Part shown: positions 57,293-64,000 of the stretch, piece after piece
How positions within the stretch are numbered: the first letter of the stretch is position 1
How the letters are laid out: the number at the start of each line of letters is the position of its first letter
DNA from: Vibrio nitrifigilis
Lineage (GTDB): Bacteria; Pseudomonadota; Gammaproteobacteria; Enterobacterales; Vibrionaceae
Length of the DNA stretch: 64,000 nt
Reading direction: 5' to 3'
Assembly: GCF_015686695.1 (NCBI RefSeq)
Contig: NZ_JADPMR010000001.1
Location: 2,170,001-2,234,000, forward strand
Made by a program: the position numbers and the translations under genes
Notes under the pieces: generated by a model
Database searches by the model: none
Told to the model about the DNA's origin: nothing
The model's input: only the letters and a program-made list of their open reading frames with translations

Positions 57293-57892
57293 ATGCGTGT
57301 AAAAAGCGAAGAAAAACGACAGGAAATATTGGATATAGCCAAGCGTTCATTCACTCAACAAGGGTTTGAACAAACGTCTATGTCTTATATCGCTAAAGAG
57401 CTGGGGGGATCGAAAGCCACGCTATATAACTACTTCAGTTCAAAAGAAGAAATTTTTTCGGCCGTGATGGAATCATCTGCTACCGAACAAATAGCGAATG
57501 CGTTTCTTTCGCTCGATCATCATGATGATCTAGTGGCCGCATTACCGGAATTCGGCTTTAACTTTTTACAATCGGTGTTAAAGCCGGACATCATGGCCAT
57601 CTACCGCATGGCGATGAATGAAGCAGAGCGTTCGTCCATTGGTCGACATTTCTATGAAAATGGCCCGAAGAAAGGTTGGCTTCACCTAAGTGGTTACCTA
57701 CAACACCAAATGGAAAAAGGCCACTTACGCGCCGCAGATCCGTGGTTAGCGGCTATGCAGCTTAAAGGATTGCTTTCTGCTGAATTTTTCGAACCTTACG
57801 CGCTTCGAGCTATTGATATACCAGACGATAATCAAATTAAACTCGCGGTAGAAAGAGCCATTGGCGCCTTTATGGCACTGTATAAACTGTAA
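57293..57892 (+). CDS. TetR-family regulator of the efflux operon
   Basis: A 199-residue TetR-type repressor: N-terminal helix-turn-helix (EEKRQEILDIAKRSFTQQG ... TSMSYIAKELGGSKATLYNYF) and an AcrR-like C-terminal ligand domain. Divergent from the efflux operon across a short region with a palindrome, so it most likely represses the pump and itself until a substrate binds. Confidence 0.92.
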   Translation: MRVKSEEKRQEILDIAKRSFTQQGFEQTSMSYIAKELGGSKATLYNYFSSKEEIFSAVMESSATEQIANAFLSLDHHDDLVAALPEFGFNFLQSVLKPDIMAIYRMAMNEAERSSIGRHFYENGPKKGWLHLSGYLQHQMEKGHLRAADPWLAAMQLKGLLSAEFFEPYALRAIDIPDDNQIKLAVERAIGAFMALYKL

Positions 57893-57898
57893 TGGTGA

Positions 57899-57961
57899 TA
57901 TACCCAAATAACCTCAAGATACACTCTTGCTGAAACAGCATCTTGACGTTACTTGGGTATA
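57899..57961. repeat. Intact intergenic inverted-repeat element
   Basis: Two 22-bp arms (57899-57920 and 57940-57961; core TACCCAAATAACCTCAAGAT) pair with two mismatches around a 19-base centre. It starts 6 bases after the TetR stop codon. A second partial copy lies at 15214-15246. The shape and placement resemble the small palindromic intergenic repeats of Vibrio genomes. A short hairpin (GGCAAA / TTTGCC, 57968-57983) follows. Confidence 0.8.
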
Positions 57962-57990
57962 TAGCTCGGCAAATGATTTTGCCAGGCTAT

Positions 57991-58752
57991 TTAATCAGCG
58001 AGATGCAAGTTTAATGAAGATTGCTCGACCTTCTCAGCAATATCAGTCGACAAGGGTTCATCAGTAACCAAATGGTCAATTTGATTAAATGACAATACCT
58101 GAAACATCGCACTGCGATTGAATTTGGAATGGTCGGCGACCACAATGACCTGCTGAGCTTGTTCTGCCATTGTCTTAGTCAGTTCTGCTTCTTCTAACGT
58201 AAAATCTGCAGCACCATTACTGTCAATCGTCCCAATAGTTGAGATCAAATATTGCGCATTAAATAGTTTAATCTGACGGGTTGCCATCAGTCCTAATGAT
58301 TGTGATGATTCAGGATGAAATTCCCCGCCAAGCAAATACACTTGATGATCGTATTGAGCAAACTCAGTGGCGATTTGCGTCGAGCTGGTAATCACGGTTA
58401 GGTGTTTTTTTGCTTGCGCAAGTTCTTGCGCCAACAATAGCGTGGTCGTCCCCGTGTCCATAAATAAGCTTGAACCATCTTCAATTAAGCCAACCGTATA
58501 ATGGGCAATGCGCTTCTTCTCATCGATCGCTTCACTTAAACGTGTAGTAAAACCGTTTTCTTTCTCCAAAATAGGGGGGAGCGAGGCTCCGCCATGAAAT
58601 TTACGCACTAACCCCTTTTTCGCGAGCACATTCAGATCGCGCCTAATGGTCTCTCCTGATGTATCAAACATTTCCGTCAGTTCATCAACAAATACCCGTT
58701 CTTCTTTTTCTAGCTGTTTCAGTATTGCTTGCTGTCTTTGTAATGGACGCAT
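57991..58752 (-). CDS. DeoR/GlpR-family repressor
   Basis: A 253-residue sugar-metabolism regulator: DeoR helix-turn-helix (RQQAILKQLEKEERVFVDEL ... ETIRRDLNVLAKKGLVRKFH) and a DeoRC sensor domain that usually binds a phosphorylated sugar (MDTGTTTLLLAQELA). Start at ATG 58752 with AGGGGG upstream; an in-frame ATG at 58800 is less likely. Divergent from the TRAP operon, so it probably represses it, and its effector hints that the pathway involves a sugar or polyol phosphate. Confidence 0.92.
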   Translation of the reverse strand: MRPLQRQQAILKQLEKEERVFVDELTEMFDTSGETIRRDLNVLAKKGLVRKFHGGASLPPILEKENGFTTRLSEAIDEKKRIAHYTVGLIEDGSSLFMDTGTTTLLLAQELAQAKKHLTVITSSTQIATEFAQYDHQVYLLGGEFHPESSQSLGLMATRQIKLFNAQYLISTIGTIDSNGAADFTLEEAELTKTMAEQAQQVIVVADHSKFNRSAMFQVLSFNQIDHLVTDEPLSTDIAEKVEQSSLNLHLAD

Positions 58753-59106
58753 CGTGCCCCCTGCTACGTAGTTATGATACAAAATTGGGCAATTGCACAC
58801 ATTTGATCCATTGCCAATGCCATTTTATGCCCCATTTCAATTACTTAACCGATTGAAGTGTCACTAATTACTTAATGTTGATTTGGTCTATTTTAAACTA
58901 TAAACACCCACAATTACGACTATTTAGTCATTAATAAGACAAAAATAAACACAAAACCCACAATTTGGCATAAGACTTGCTCTCTTGTTCGTAAGCAAAC
59001 GTTAATAGTGTCTCACGTTGAGTGTCATTCATTTTCATCTCAGACACCAACCATACCCAATAACAACACATATCTTATTGAACATCCTAAGGAAGGGAGT
59101 AACTGC
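58753..59106. promoter_or_regulatory. Divergent regulatory region with sigma-54-type promoter match
   Basis: About 350 bp between the DeoR gene and dctP. At 58966-58981 TGGCATAAGACTTGCT fits the sigma-54 pattern (GG at -24 and GC at -12 separated by the right 12 bases). Transcription would start near 58992, leaving a leader of about 115 bases before dctP. A small palindrome (GACTATTTAGTC, 58918-58929) lies upstream. No enhancer-binding protein gene is nearby. Confidence 0.5.
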
Positions 59107-60105
59107 ATTATTCGTTCACCATGGATCAAAACCTTTACCAAATTGACGTTATCAATCGGACTCACTGCAATCGCAACACAAGCTTCTGCACTAACCATTA
59201 AAATCGGCCACTTTGGCAATCCAAACACACCTTTTGATGATGGAGTAAAAATCTTCGCGCAAAAAGTCGACCAATTATCCCATGGCGATATTAAAGTCGT
59301 TGATTTTCCAAGCGGTCAATTAGGCAACGAATCCCAAGAGATTGCCGCCCTACGCGGTGGTTTACAAGAGATGCTCATCACGTCTTCATCAAACTTGACC
59401 CGTTATTCCAAACCACTTCAAGTACTCGACCTACCTTTCCTATTCGCTAATGATGCACAAACTGACAAAGTCCTGTTAGGACCAACCGGCGATAAGTTGT
59501 TAACAGGACTCAATGGCAGTGGACTCAAAGGGCTGACTTTTTGGGACAACGGCTTTCGCGATTTATCCAACTCAAAACACCCCATCACAAAGTTATCCGA
59601 CTTTAAAGGCTTAAGTTTTCGTGTGATTGGTCAGCCGGTCTACATCGATACTTTCAAAGCATTAGGCGCAAATCCGGTGCCAATGCCTTTCCCTGAAGTG
59701 TATTCAGCGCTTGAAACCAAAACGGTCAGCGGTCAAGACAACCCGCTATTAACTGTACGAGACGTGAAATTTTACGAAGTGCAAAAATACCTGACACACT
59801 CTCGCCATGCTTATTCTGCAATGATCGTATTAGCTGGTAAGCCATTCTGGTCTCGCCTAACTGATGCTCAAAAAGAGATTGTACAAAAAGCAGCACGTGA
59901 AGCAGGGATTGAGCAACGCAAAATTATGCGTGATGCTGTAGAAAAAGCAGAGAACATGCTGAAAAAACATATGGAAGTGGCTGATGATTTTGCACCGGGC
60001 GAACGTGCAAAAATTACCAAAGCAGTACAGCCCGTCATCAACAAGATGCTAACGGATGAAACTCGTCCCTTCTACAAAGAAATCAAAGCAGATTTAGCTA
60101 AGTAA
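59107..60105 (+). CDS. dctP: TRAP transporter solute-binding protein (DctP), probable AUU start
   Basis: Periplasmic binding protein for a carboxylated or sugar-acid substrate. From ATT 59107 the product is 332 residues, with a good signal peptide (IIRSPWIKTFTKLTLSIGLT, cleavage after ASA) and a DctP domain (TIKIGHFGNPNTPFDDGVK). AAGGAAGGGAG ends 7 bases before that ATT. The only standard start in frame upstream is GTG 59008, with no ribosome binding site and an unlikely 33-residue tail; the next TTG would cut into the signal. So an AUU start, as in infC, or an error in the sequence is indicated. Confidence 0.87.
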   Translation: MIRSPWIKTFTKLTLSIGLTAIATQASALTIKIGHFGNPNTPFDDGVKIFAQKVDQLSHGDIKVVDFPSGQLGNESQEIAALRGGLQEMLITSSSNLTRYSKPLQVLDLPFLFANDAQTDKVLLGPTGDKLLTGLNGSGLKGLTFWDNGFRDLSNSKHPITKLSDFKGLSFRVIGQPVYIDTFKALGANPVPMPFPEVYSALETKTVSGQDNPLLTVRDVKFYEVQKYLTHSRHAYSAMIVLAGKPFWSRLTDAQKEIVQKAAREAGIEQRKIMRDAVEKAENMLKKHMEVADDFAPGERAKITKAVQPVINKMLTDETRPFYKEIKADLAK

Positions 60106-60128
60106 TCAGTATTGGATACCCCTTCATT

Positions 60129-60644
60129 ATGCGATTGATACATAAACTTGAATCCATGCTGGAAGCGTTAGTGGCGATACAACTTCTCGCCACTATCCTC
60201 ACGGTATTTTCCAATATCGTACTGCGCTTTTTCTTCAATAGCGGCATCCCCGTTACCGACGAAATATCGCGCATTATCATGGGATCATTGATATTTACTG
60301 GTGCGGTGCTCGCCTTATCTCAAGGCAGCCATATCAGTATGACGCTGGCAATCGATAACCTGTCGATAGGGAAGAAGAAAGCAGTTGCTGTCATTGTTGC
60401 AGCTGCGATGATTTTCTGTGACTACCTTCTCGCCTCTGGTGCTTGGTCTCAGGCAACGATCAACATGAATAATAACTACCCATTATCAGGCTTACCTGCC
60501 TGTATTCCTTATGTGGTGGCTTTGATCTGTGGTGGCGTTATGGCGGTGCAAACCTTCTTGATGCTGCTGTTCGTTTTACTCGACAAAATGCCGGTTGATC
60601 GTTTTTCTCCCGGCAAAACACGCAAGACACCGACCCCACGCTAA
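60129..60644 (+). CDS. dctQ: TRAP transporter small permease (DctQ)
   Basis: A 171-residue inner-membrane protein with four hydrophobic helices and the DctQ pattern (VFSNIVLRFFFNSGIPVTDEISR). It pairs with DctM. It starts 23 bases after dctP in an evident operon. Confidence 0.92.
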   Translation: MRLIHKLESMLEALVAIQLLATILTVFSNIVLRFFFNSGIPVTDEISRIIMGSLIFTGAVLALSQGSHISMTLAIDNLSIGKKKAVAVIVAAAMIFCDYLLASGAWSQATINMNNNYPLSGLPACIPYVVALICGGVMAVQTFLMLLFVLLDKMPVDRFSPGKTRKTPTPR

Positions 60645-60665
60645 AGGATTAAATCAGGTCTTATT

Positions 60666-61946
60666 ATGACAGTAATTTTATTTTTGGCCGTGTTAATTGT
60701 TTGTATTGTGCTTGGCATGCCTATCGCTTGGTCTTTGATGATTTCAGGTGTAGCACTCATGCTGCATTTAGACATGTTTAATGGTCAAGTGATTGCCCAA
60801 AACATGATTTACGGCACCGATAATTTCATTTTTCTCGCCATTCCAGGGTTTATCTTGGCTGGAGAATTGATGAACCGTGGCGGTTTATCACAACGTATTA
60901 TCGAAGTTGCAATAGCAGCATTCGGCCACATTAAAGGCGGACTGGGCTATGTCGGGATCTTTGCTGCATTGATTATGGCCTCTCTTTCCGGATCCGCCAT
61001 CGCGGACAGTGCTGCCCTCGCAGCTATCTTAATACCCATGATGCGTATCGCAGGCTACCCTGAAGGTCGTAGCGGAGGATTACTTGCAGCCGGTGGGGTT
61101 ATCGCCCCCGTCATTCCTCCCTCCATTGCACTGGTCGTTTTTGGCGCAGTGGCTAACATCTCGATTAATGGTCTATTTATGGCCGCTATTGTTCCGGGAC
61201 TTCTAATGGCTGCAGCGTTGGTCGCAATGTGGGCATGGTCTTCACGCAATGGCGATTACCAAACGCTAGAAAAGCAAAGTGGTAAACAAATTCTTACCGC
61301 CATCATTAAAGGCCTACCCGCCTTAGTTCTGCCTATTGTCGTCATAGGTGGTATGCGCGTTGGTATTTTCACCCCAACTGAAGCGGCGGTCATCGCGGTG
61401 GTTTATGCTGCGATTATTGGCGCATTTGTCTATCGAGAACTGAGTTTAAAAGCGTTCTACGAATCACTGGTTGATGCGGGTAAAACGTCCGCCGTGGTGA
61501 TGTTCTTAGTCGGTACTTCCATGATCTCTGCTTGGCTGATTTCTATCGCTAATCTACCCGCGGATATTGTTAAGTTACTCACGCCATTATTAGACCAGCC
61601 AAAACTATTGCTCGGTGCCATTCTATTTTTAACATTGGCACTAGGCATGGTGCTCGACTTTACCCCATTAATGTTGATTTTAATGCCGATCATGATTCCA
61701 CTTTGCCGCGCTGCTCATATCGACCTCACGTATTTTGGGGTGGTATTTACCATCGCAGGAGCGCTCGGCATGCTTACCCCACCCGTGGGTAATGTTCTAA
61801 ACGTGGTCTCTGGTGTCGGAAACATTCGCACTCACAAAATCATCGTCGGCGTAATGCCCTTTCTGTTGGTTCAGTTTGCCGTGCTCGCTCTGCTCGTTAT
61901 TGTTCCGCAAATCATCACCATTCCGCTCTCTATGCTCAGCGATTAA
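60666..61946 (+). CDS. dctM: TRAP transporter large permease (DctM)
   Basis: The ion-coupled channel subunit. The 426-residue protein has about 12 hydrophobic helices, the motif FIFLAIPGFILAGELMNRGGL near the N-terminus and GSAIADSAALAAILIPMM, typical for DctM. It is 21 bases after dctQ and 20 bases before the amidotransferase-like gene. Confidence 0.94.
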   Translation: MTVILFLAVLIVCIVLGMPIAWSLMISGVALMLHLDMFNGQVIAQNMIYGTDNFIFLAIPGFILAGELMNRGGLSQRIIEVAIAAFGHIKGGLGYVGIFAALIMASLSGSAIADSAALAAILIPMMRIAGYPEGRSGGLLAAGGVIAPVIPPSIALVVFGAVANISINGLFMAAIVPGLLMAAALVAMWAWSSRNGDYQTLEKQSGKQILTAIIKGLPALVLPIVVIGGMRVGIFTPTEAAVIAVVYAAIIGAFVYRELSLKAFYESLVDAGKTSAVVMFLVGTSMISAWLISIANLPADIVKLLTPLLDQPKLLLGAILFLTLALGMVLDFTPLMLILMPIMIPLCRAAHIDLTYFGVVFTIAGALGMLTPPVGNVLNVVSGVGNIRTHKIIVGVMPFLLVQFAVLALLVIVPQIITIPLSMLSD

Positions 61947-61966
61947 TTAATAAGGATCGTATTGTT

Positions 61967-62671
61967 ATGACACCTCGTATTCATTATTTACAAAACCTTG
62001 ATACCGCTGGGGTTGGCAACATCACGCAGTGGGCACAAGCACACGGCTACCCGCTAACTGGGACGCATCTATACGCAGGGGAACCTCTGCCTAGACTCGA
62101 AGACTTCGATATTTTGGTCATCTTAGGGGGAGTGCCACAAGAGTGTAGTGAGTGGCTAGAAAGTGAAATTCTCTTTATTCGCCAAGCTATTGATGCCAAC
62201 AAAGGCGTGGTCGGCCTCTGTTTAGGTTCTCAACTTATCGGTTGTGCTATGGGGGGAGAGCTCGTTCCACACACTTGTGCTGAATCTGGTTGGCTTAATG
62301 TTGAATTGGCTGAGAAACCTAAAACGCACCCACTGCTAAGTGGTGTGGATTCACGAAAATTGTTTTTCTTTCATCGTAATACCATTGTTCTTCCACCTGT
62401 ATTTGAACTGCATGCAAGCACAGAAGGCTGCAAAAATCAGATTTTTACCACTAGCGATAGAGTGATAGGCATTCAAAGCCATCCAGAAATGGTGGCCTCT
62501 TCTATTGAATATTTGGCAACGTATAAAGCCGACAATTTACCTAAAGGCCCTTACACCACACTGGGGCTTATCGATGCTAGCCAAGACGAATTGCTCACTC
62601 AAGCAGCGCAATTTTTAGCCACGGTATTAAATAATCTCGTCACTATTTTGCAGCAAGACTACCAGGAATAA
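61967..62671 (+). CDS. Class-I glutamine amidotransferase-like protein
   Basis: A 234-residue protein with the triad of class-I GATases: Cys85 in GLCLGSQL and His172/Glu174 in QSHPEM. No synthetase domain is attached. It resembles the GMP-synthase-like stand-alone amidotransferases of E. coli PuuD/YfeJ type; such proteins often hydrolyse gamma-glutamyl amides. In the TRAP operon, its role is probably catabolic, but no substrate can be named. Confidence 0.85.
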   Translation: MTPRIHYLQNLDTAGVGNITQWAQAHGYPLTGTHLYAGEPLPRLEDFDILVILGGVPQECSEWLESEILFIRQAIDANKGVVGLCLGSQLIGCAMGGELVPHTCAESGWLNVELAEKPKTHPLLSGVDSRKLFFFHRNTIVLPPVFELHASTEGCKNQIFTTSDRVIGIQSHPEMVASSIEYLATYKADNLPKGPYTTLGLIDASQDELLTQAAQFLATVLNNLVTILQQDYQE

Positions 62672-62724
62672 CAGTAATTGAATTTGGTACTTCCAATAGG
62701 AAGTCCCATTCAGGACAAATAGTT

Positions 62725-64000
62725 ATGGAACAGACTGAAGTAACACGTTCAATCAAACAACAAACGTTCGATGTCGCGATTATCGGCGGCGGACTCGTCG
62801 GCTGCGCAATGGCCAGACGATTTACCCTTGAGGGAGCACGAGTTCTCTTACTTGAACGAGGCTCAGATATATTATCGGGCGCAAGTAAAGGTAACAGTGC
62901 CATTTTACATACCGGTTTTGATGCACCGCCAGACAGCATTGAACTGCAATGCGTACAGAATGGCTATCAAGAATATATGGCGATTCGTGAAAGCATGAAT
63001 CTACCCGTGTTAAAGACCGGTGCGCATGTGGTCGCTTGGACTGAGAACGATCTTGCTCAATTTCCCAAGATTTTGGCTAAAGCCCATCAAAATGGCATCA
63101 CGAATGCAGTGGAAATTGGTCAATCGGAATTATTATCCAGAGAACCAGGGCTTGCTAAACATGCCAAAGGGGCGATTTGGGTACCTGATGAATTTTTAAT
63201 TGATCCATGGTCTGCCCCCCTCGCCTATCTTCAACAAGCTGTCGATAATGGCGCCAACCTACTCTTAAACTGCGAAGTAACAGATGGAGAGTTTGATGGT
63301 CAAACATGGCAGCTCAATACCAGCAAGGGCCAACTAAAAGCCACTTCTGTTGTAAATTGTGCTGGCCTACGCGGCGACTGGTTGGAAAAAAATCTATTAG
63401 GTGACTCTGATTTTGAGATTCGCCCACGTAAAGGCCAATTTGTTGTTTTCGACAAAGCGGCACATCACCTGATCGACAGTATTATTCTGCCGGTGCCGAA
63501 TGAAATCACCAAAGGCATTGTCTTGACTCGCACTATTTTCGGTAACCTTTTGGTTGGCCCAACCGCTGAAGAACAACCAGACCGAGATCATGCTGCGCTC
63601 GACAACAAAACACTAGAAACTCTGCGTCAGGCCGCTATTGAACATATTCCAGCTCTTGCAAACATTCCCGTTACCGCAACCTATGCTGGATTAAGGCCGG
63701 GCAGCGATGAAAAAGAGTACCGAATTCATGAGCATTGGGATAAACACTACATCACGGTGGGCGGTATTCGTTCGACAGGGTTAACTGCGGCTTTAGGTAT
63801 TGCTCAATATATTTACCAAAAGTACCGCTCGCATTTCTCTCATCAACCCATTGCCGAGCCAAGCACACCGCACATGCCGATATTAGCCGAGCATCTTAAA
63901 CGTGACTGGCAAACACCAGGCTATGAAGAGATGGTATGCCATTGTGAACTGGTTACGAAAAGAGAGATCGAAGCAACGTTTAACACCTCAGTGCCACCCG
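62725..64000 (+). CDS. FAD-dependent oxidoreductase, GlpA-like with BFD iron-sulfur domain (3' end outside window)
   Basis: The frame runs open from ATG 62725 to the window end (425 full codons). It has an N-terminal FAD motif (VAIIGGGLVGCAMARRF), the DAO core (SKGNSAILHTGFDAPPD, VVNCAGLRGDWL) and the start of a BFD-like [2Fe-2S] domain with CHC at 405-407. It resembles anaerobic glycerol-3-phosphate dehydrogenase GlpA. In this operon it may oxidise a polyol phosphate or 2-hydroxy acid; the substrate is unknown. AGGA lies 9 bases before the ATG. Confidence 0.88.
   Translation, partial: MEQTEVTRSIKQQTFDVAIIGGGLVGCAMARRFTLEGARVLLLERGSDILSGASKGNSAILHTGFDAPPDSIELQCVQNGYQEYMAIRESMNLPVLKTGAHVVAWTENDLAQFPKILAKAHQNGITNAVEIGQSELLSREPGLAKHAKGAIWVPDEFLIDPWSAPLAYLQQAVDNGANLLLNCEVTDGEFDGQTWQLNTSKGQLKATSVVNCAGLRGDWLEKNLLGDSDFEIRPRKGQFVVFDKAAHHLIDSIILPVPNEITKGIVLTRTIFGNLLVGPTAEEQPDRDHAALDNKTLETLRQAAIEHIPALANIPVTATYAGLRPGSDEKEYRIHEHWDKHYITVGGIRSTGLTAALGIAQYIYQKYRSHFSHQPIAEPSTPHMPILAEHLKRDWQTPGYEEMVCHCELVTKREIEATFNTSVPP

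Noticed and set aside
59008..59106. GTG start for dctP at 59008
   Set aside because: No ribosome binding site, an N-terminal tail without signal features, and it lies only about 16 bases from the predicted sigma-54 start site. The ATT at 59107 fits better.

Overview
This window reads as a chromosomal segment of a sucrose-fermenting Vibrio or a close relative (Gammaproteobacteria). The clues are the ackA-pta / yqjG / oppABCDF gene order, which I recall from Vibrio chromosome I, the Vibrio-type two-domain Pta, a cryptochrome-DASH gene, many c-di-GMP and PAS proteins, and a moderate AT bias. No rRNA, tRNA, IS element, phage or CRISPR array was seen. Both ends cut genes: ackA at the left (3' part only) and a FAD oxidoreductase at the right (5' part only).

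Layout. 1-11 kb holds conserved central genes: ackA-pta (acetate overflow), a soluble PAS-PAS-MCP protein, a glutathionyl-hydroquinone reductase and the oligopeptide ABC operon oppABCDF (minus strand, with a hairpin between oppA and oppB). 12-20 kb is a complete sucrose locus: fructokinase, porin, sucrose-6-P hydrolase, LacI repressor and PTS EIIBC. Five copies of one palindromic operator lie upstream of every structural transcription unit, so the ScrR regulon can be read directly from the sequence. 20-24.5 kb has a response regulator/histidine kinase pair, an unknown lipoprotein and a HAD phosphatase. 25-31 kb has an ABM monooxygenase, pqiABC (MCE envelope system) and a cry-DASH/SDR pair. 31-34 kb has a LysR/EamA divergent pair and an ArsC-like protein.

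34-47 kb is rich in c-di-GMP proteins: two PAS or 7TM diguanylate cyclases, a periplasmic-sensor GGDEF-EAL protein, and a small stand-alone GGDEF relic that keeps only the RxxD inhibitory site. Among them lies a three-gene, Tat-exported, FAD/3Fe-4S/triheme-c periplasmic dehydrogenase. 47.5-53 kb holds a secreted FN3x3 plus beta-helix (PL9-like) polysaccharide lyase, a type-2 argC and a HEFWH putative metallopeptidase. 53-58 kb is an EmrAB/OMF tripartite efflux operon with a divergent TetR gene. 58-64 kb is a DeoR-controlled TRAP transporter operon with a glutamine-amidotransferase-like protein and a GlpA-like FAD oxidoreductase. Its dctP seems to start at a non-canonical AUU codon and has a sigma-54-type promoter match upstream.

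No wholly new multi-gene system stands out. The most promising leads are the I-site-only GGDEF relic, the AUU start with sigma-54 match of the TRAP operon, the operator set of the sucrose regulon with its scrK leader hairpin, and the orphan HEFWH protein. All family calls come from reading the translated sequence by eye; no database search was possible.
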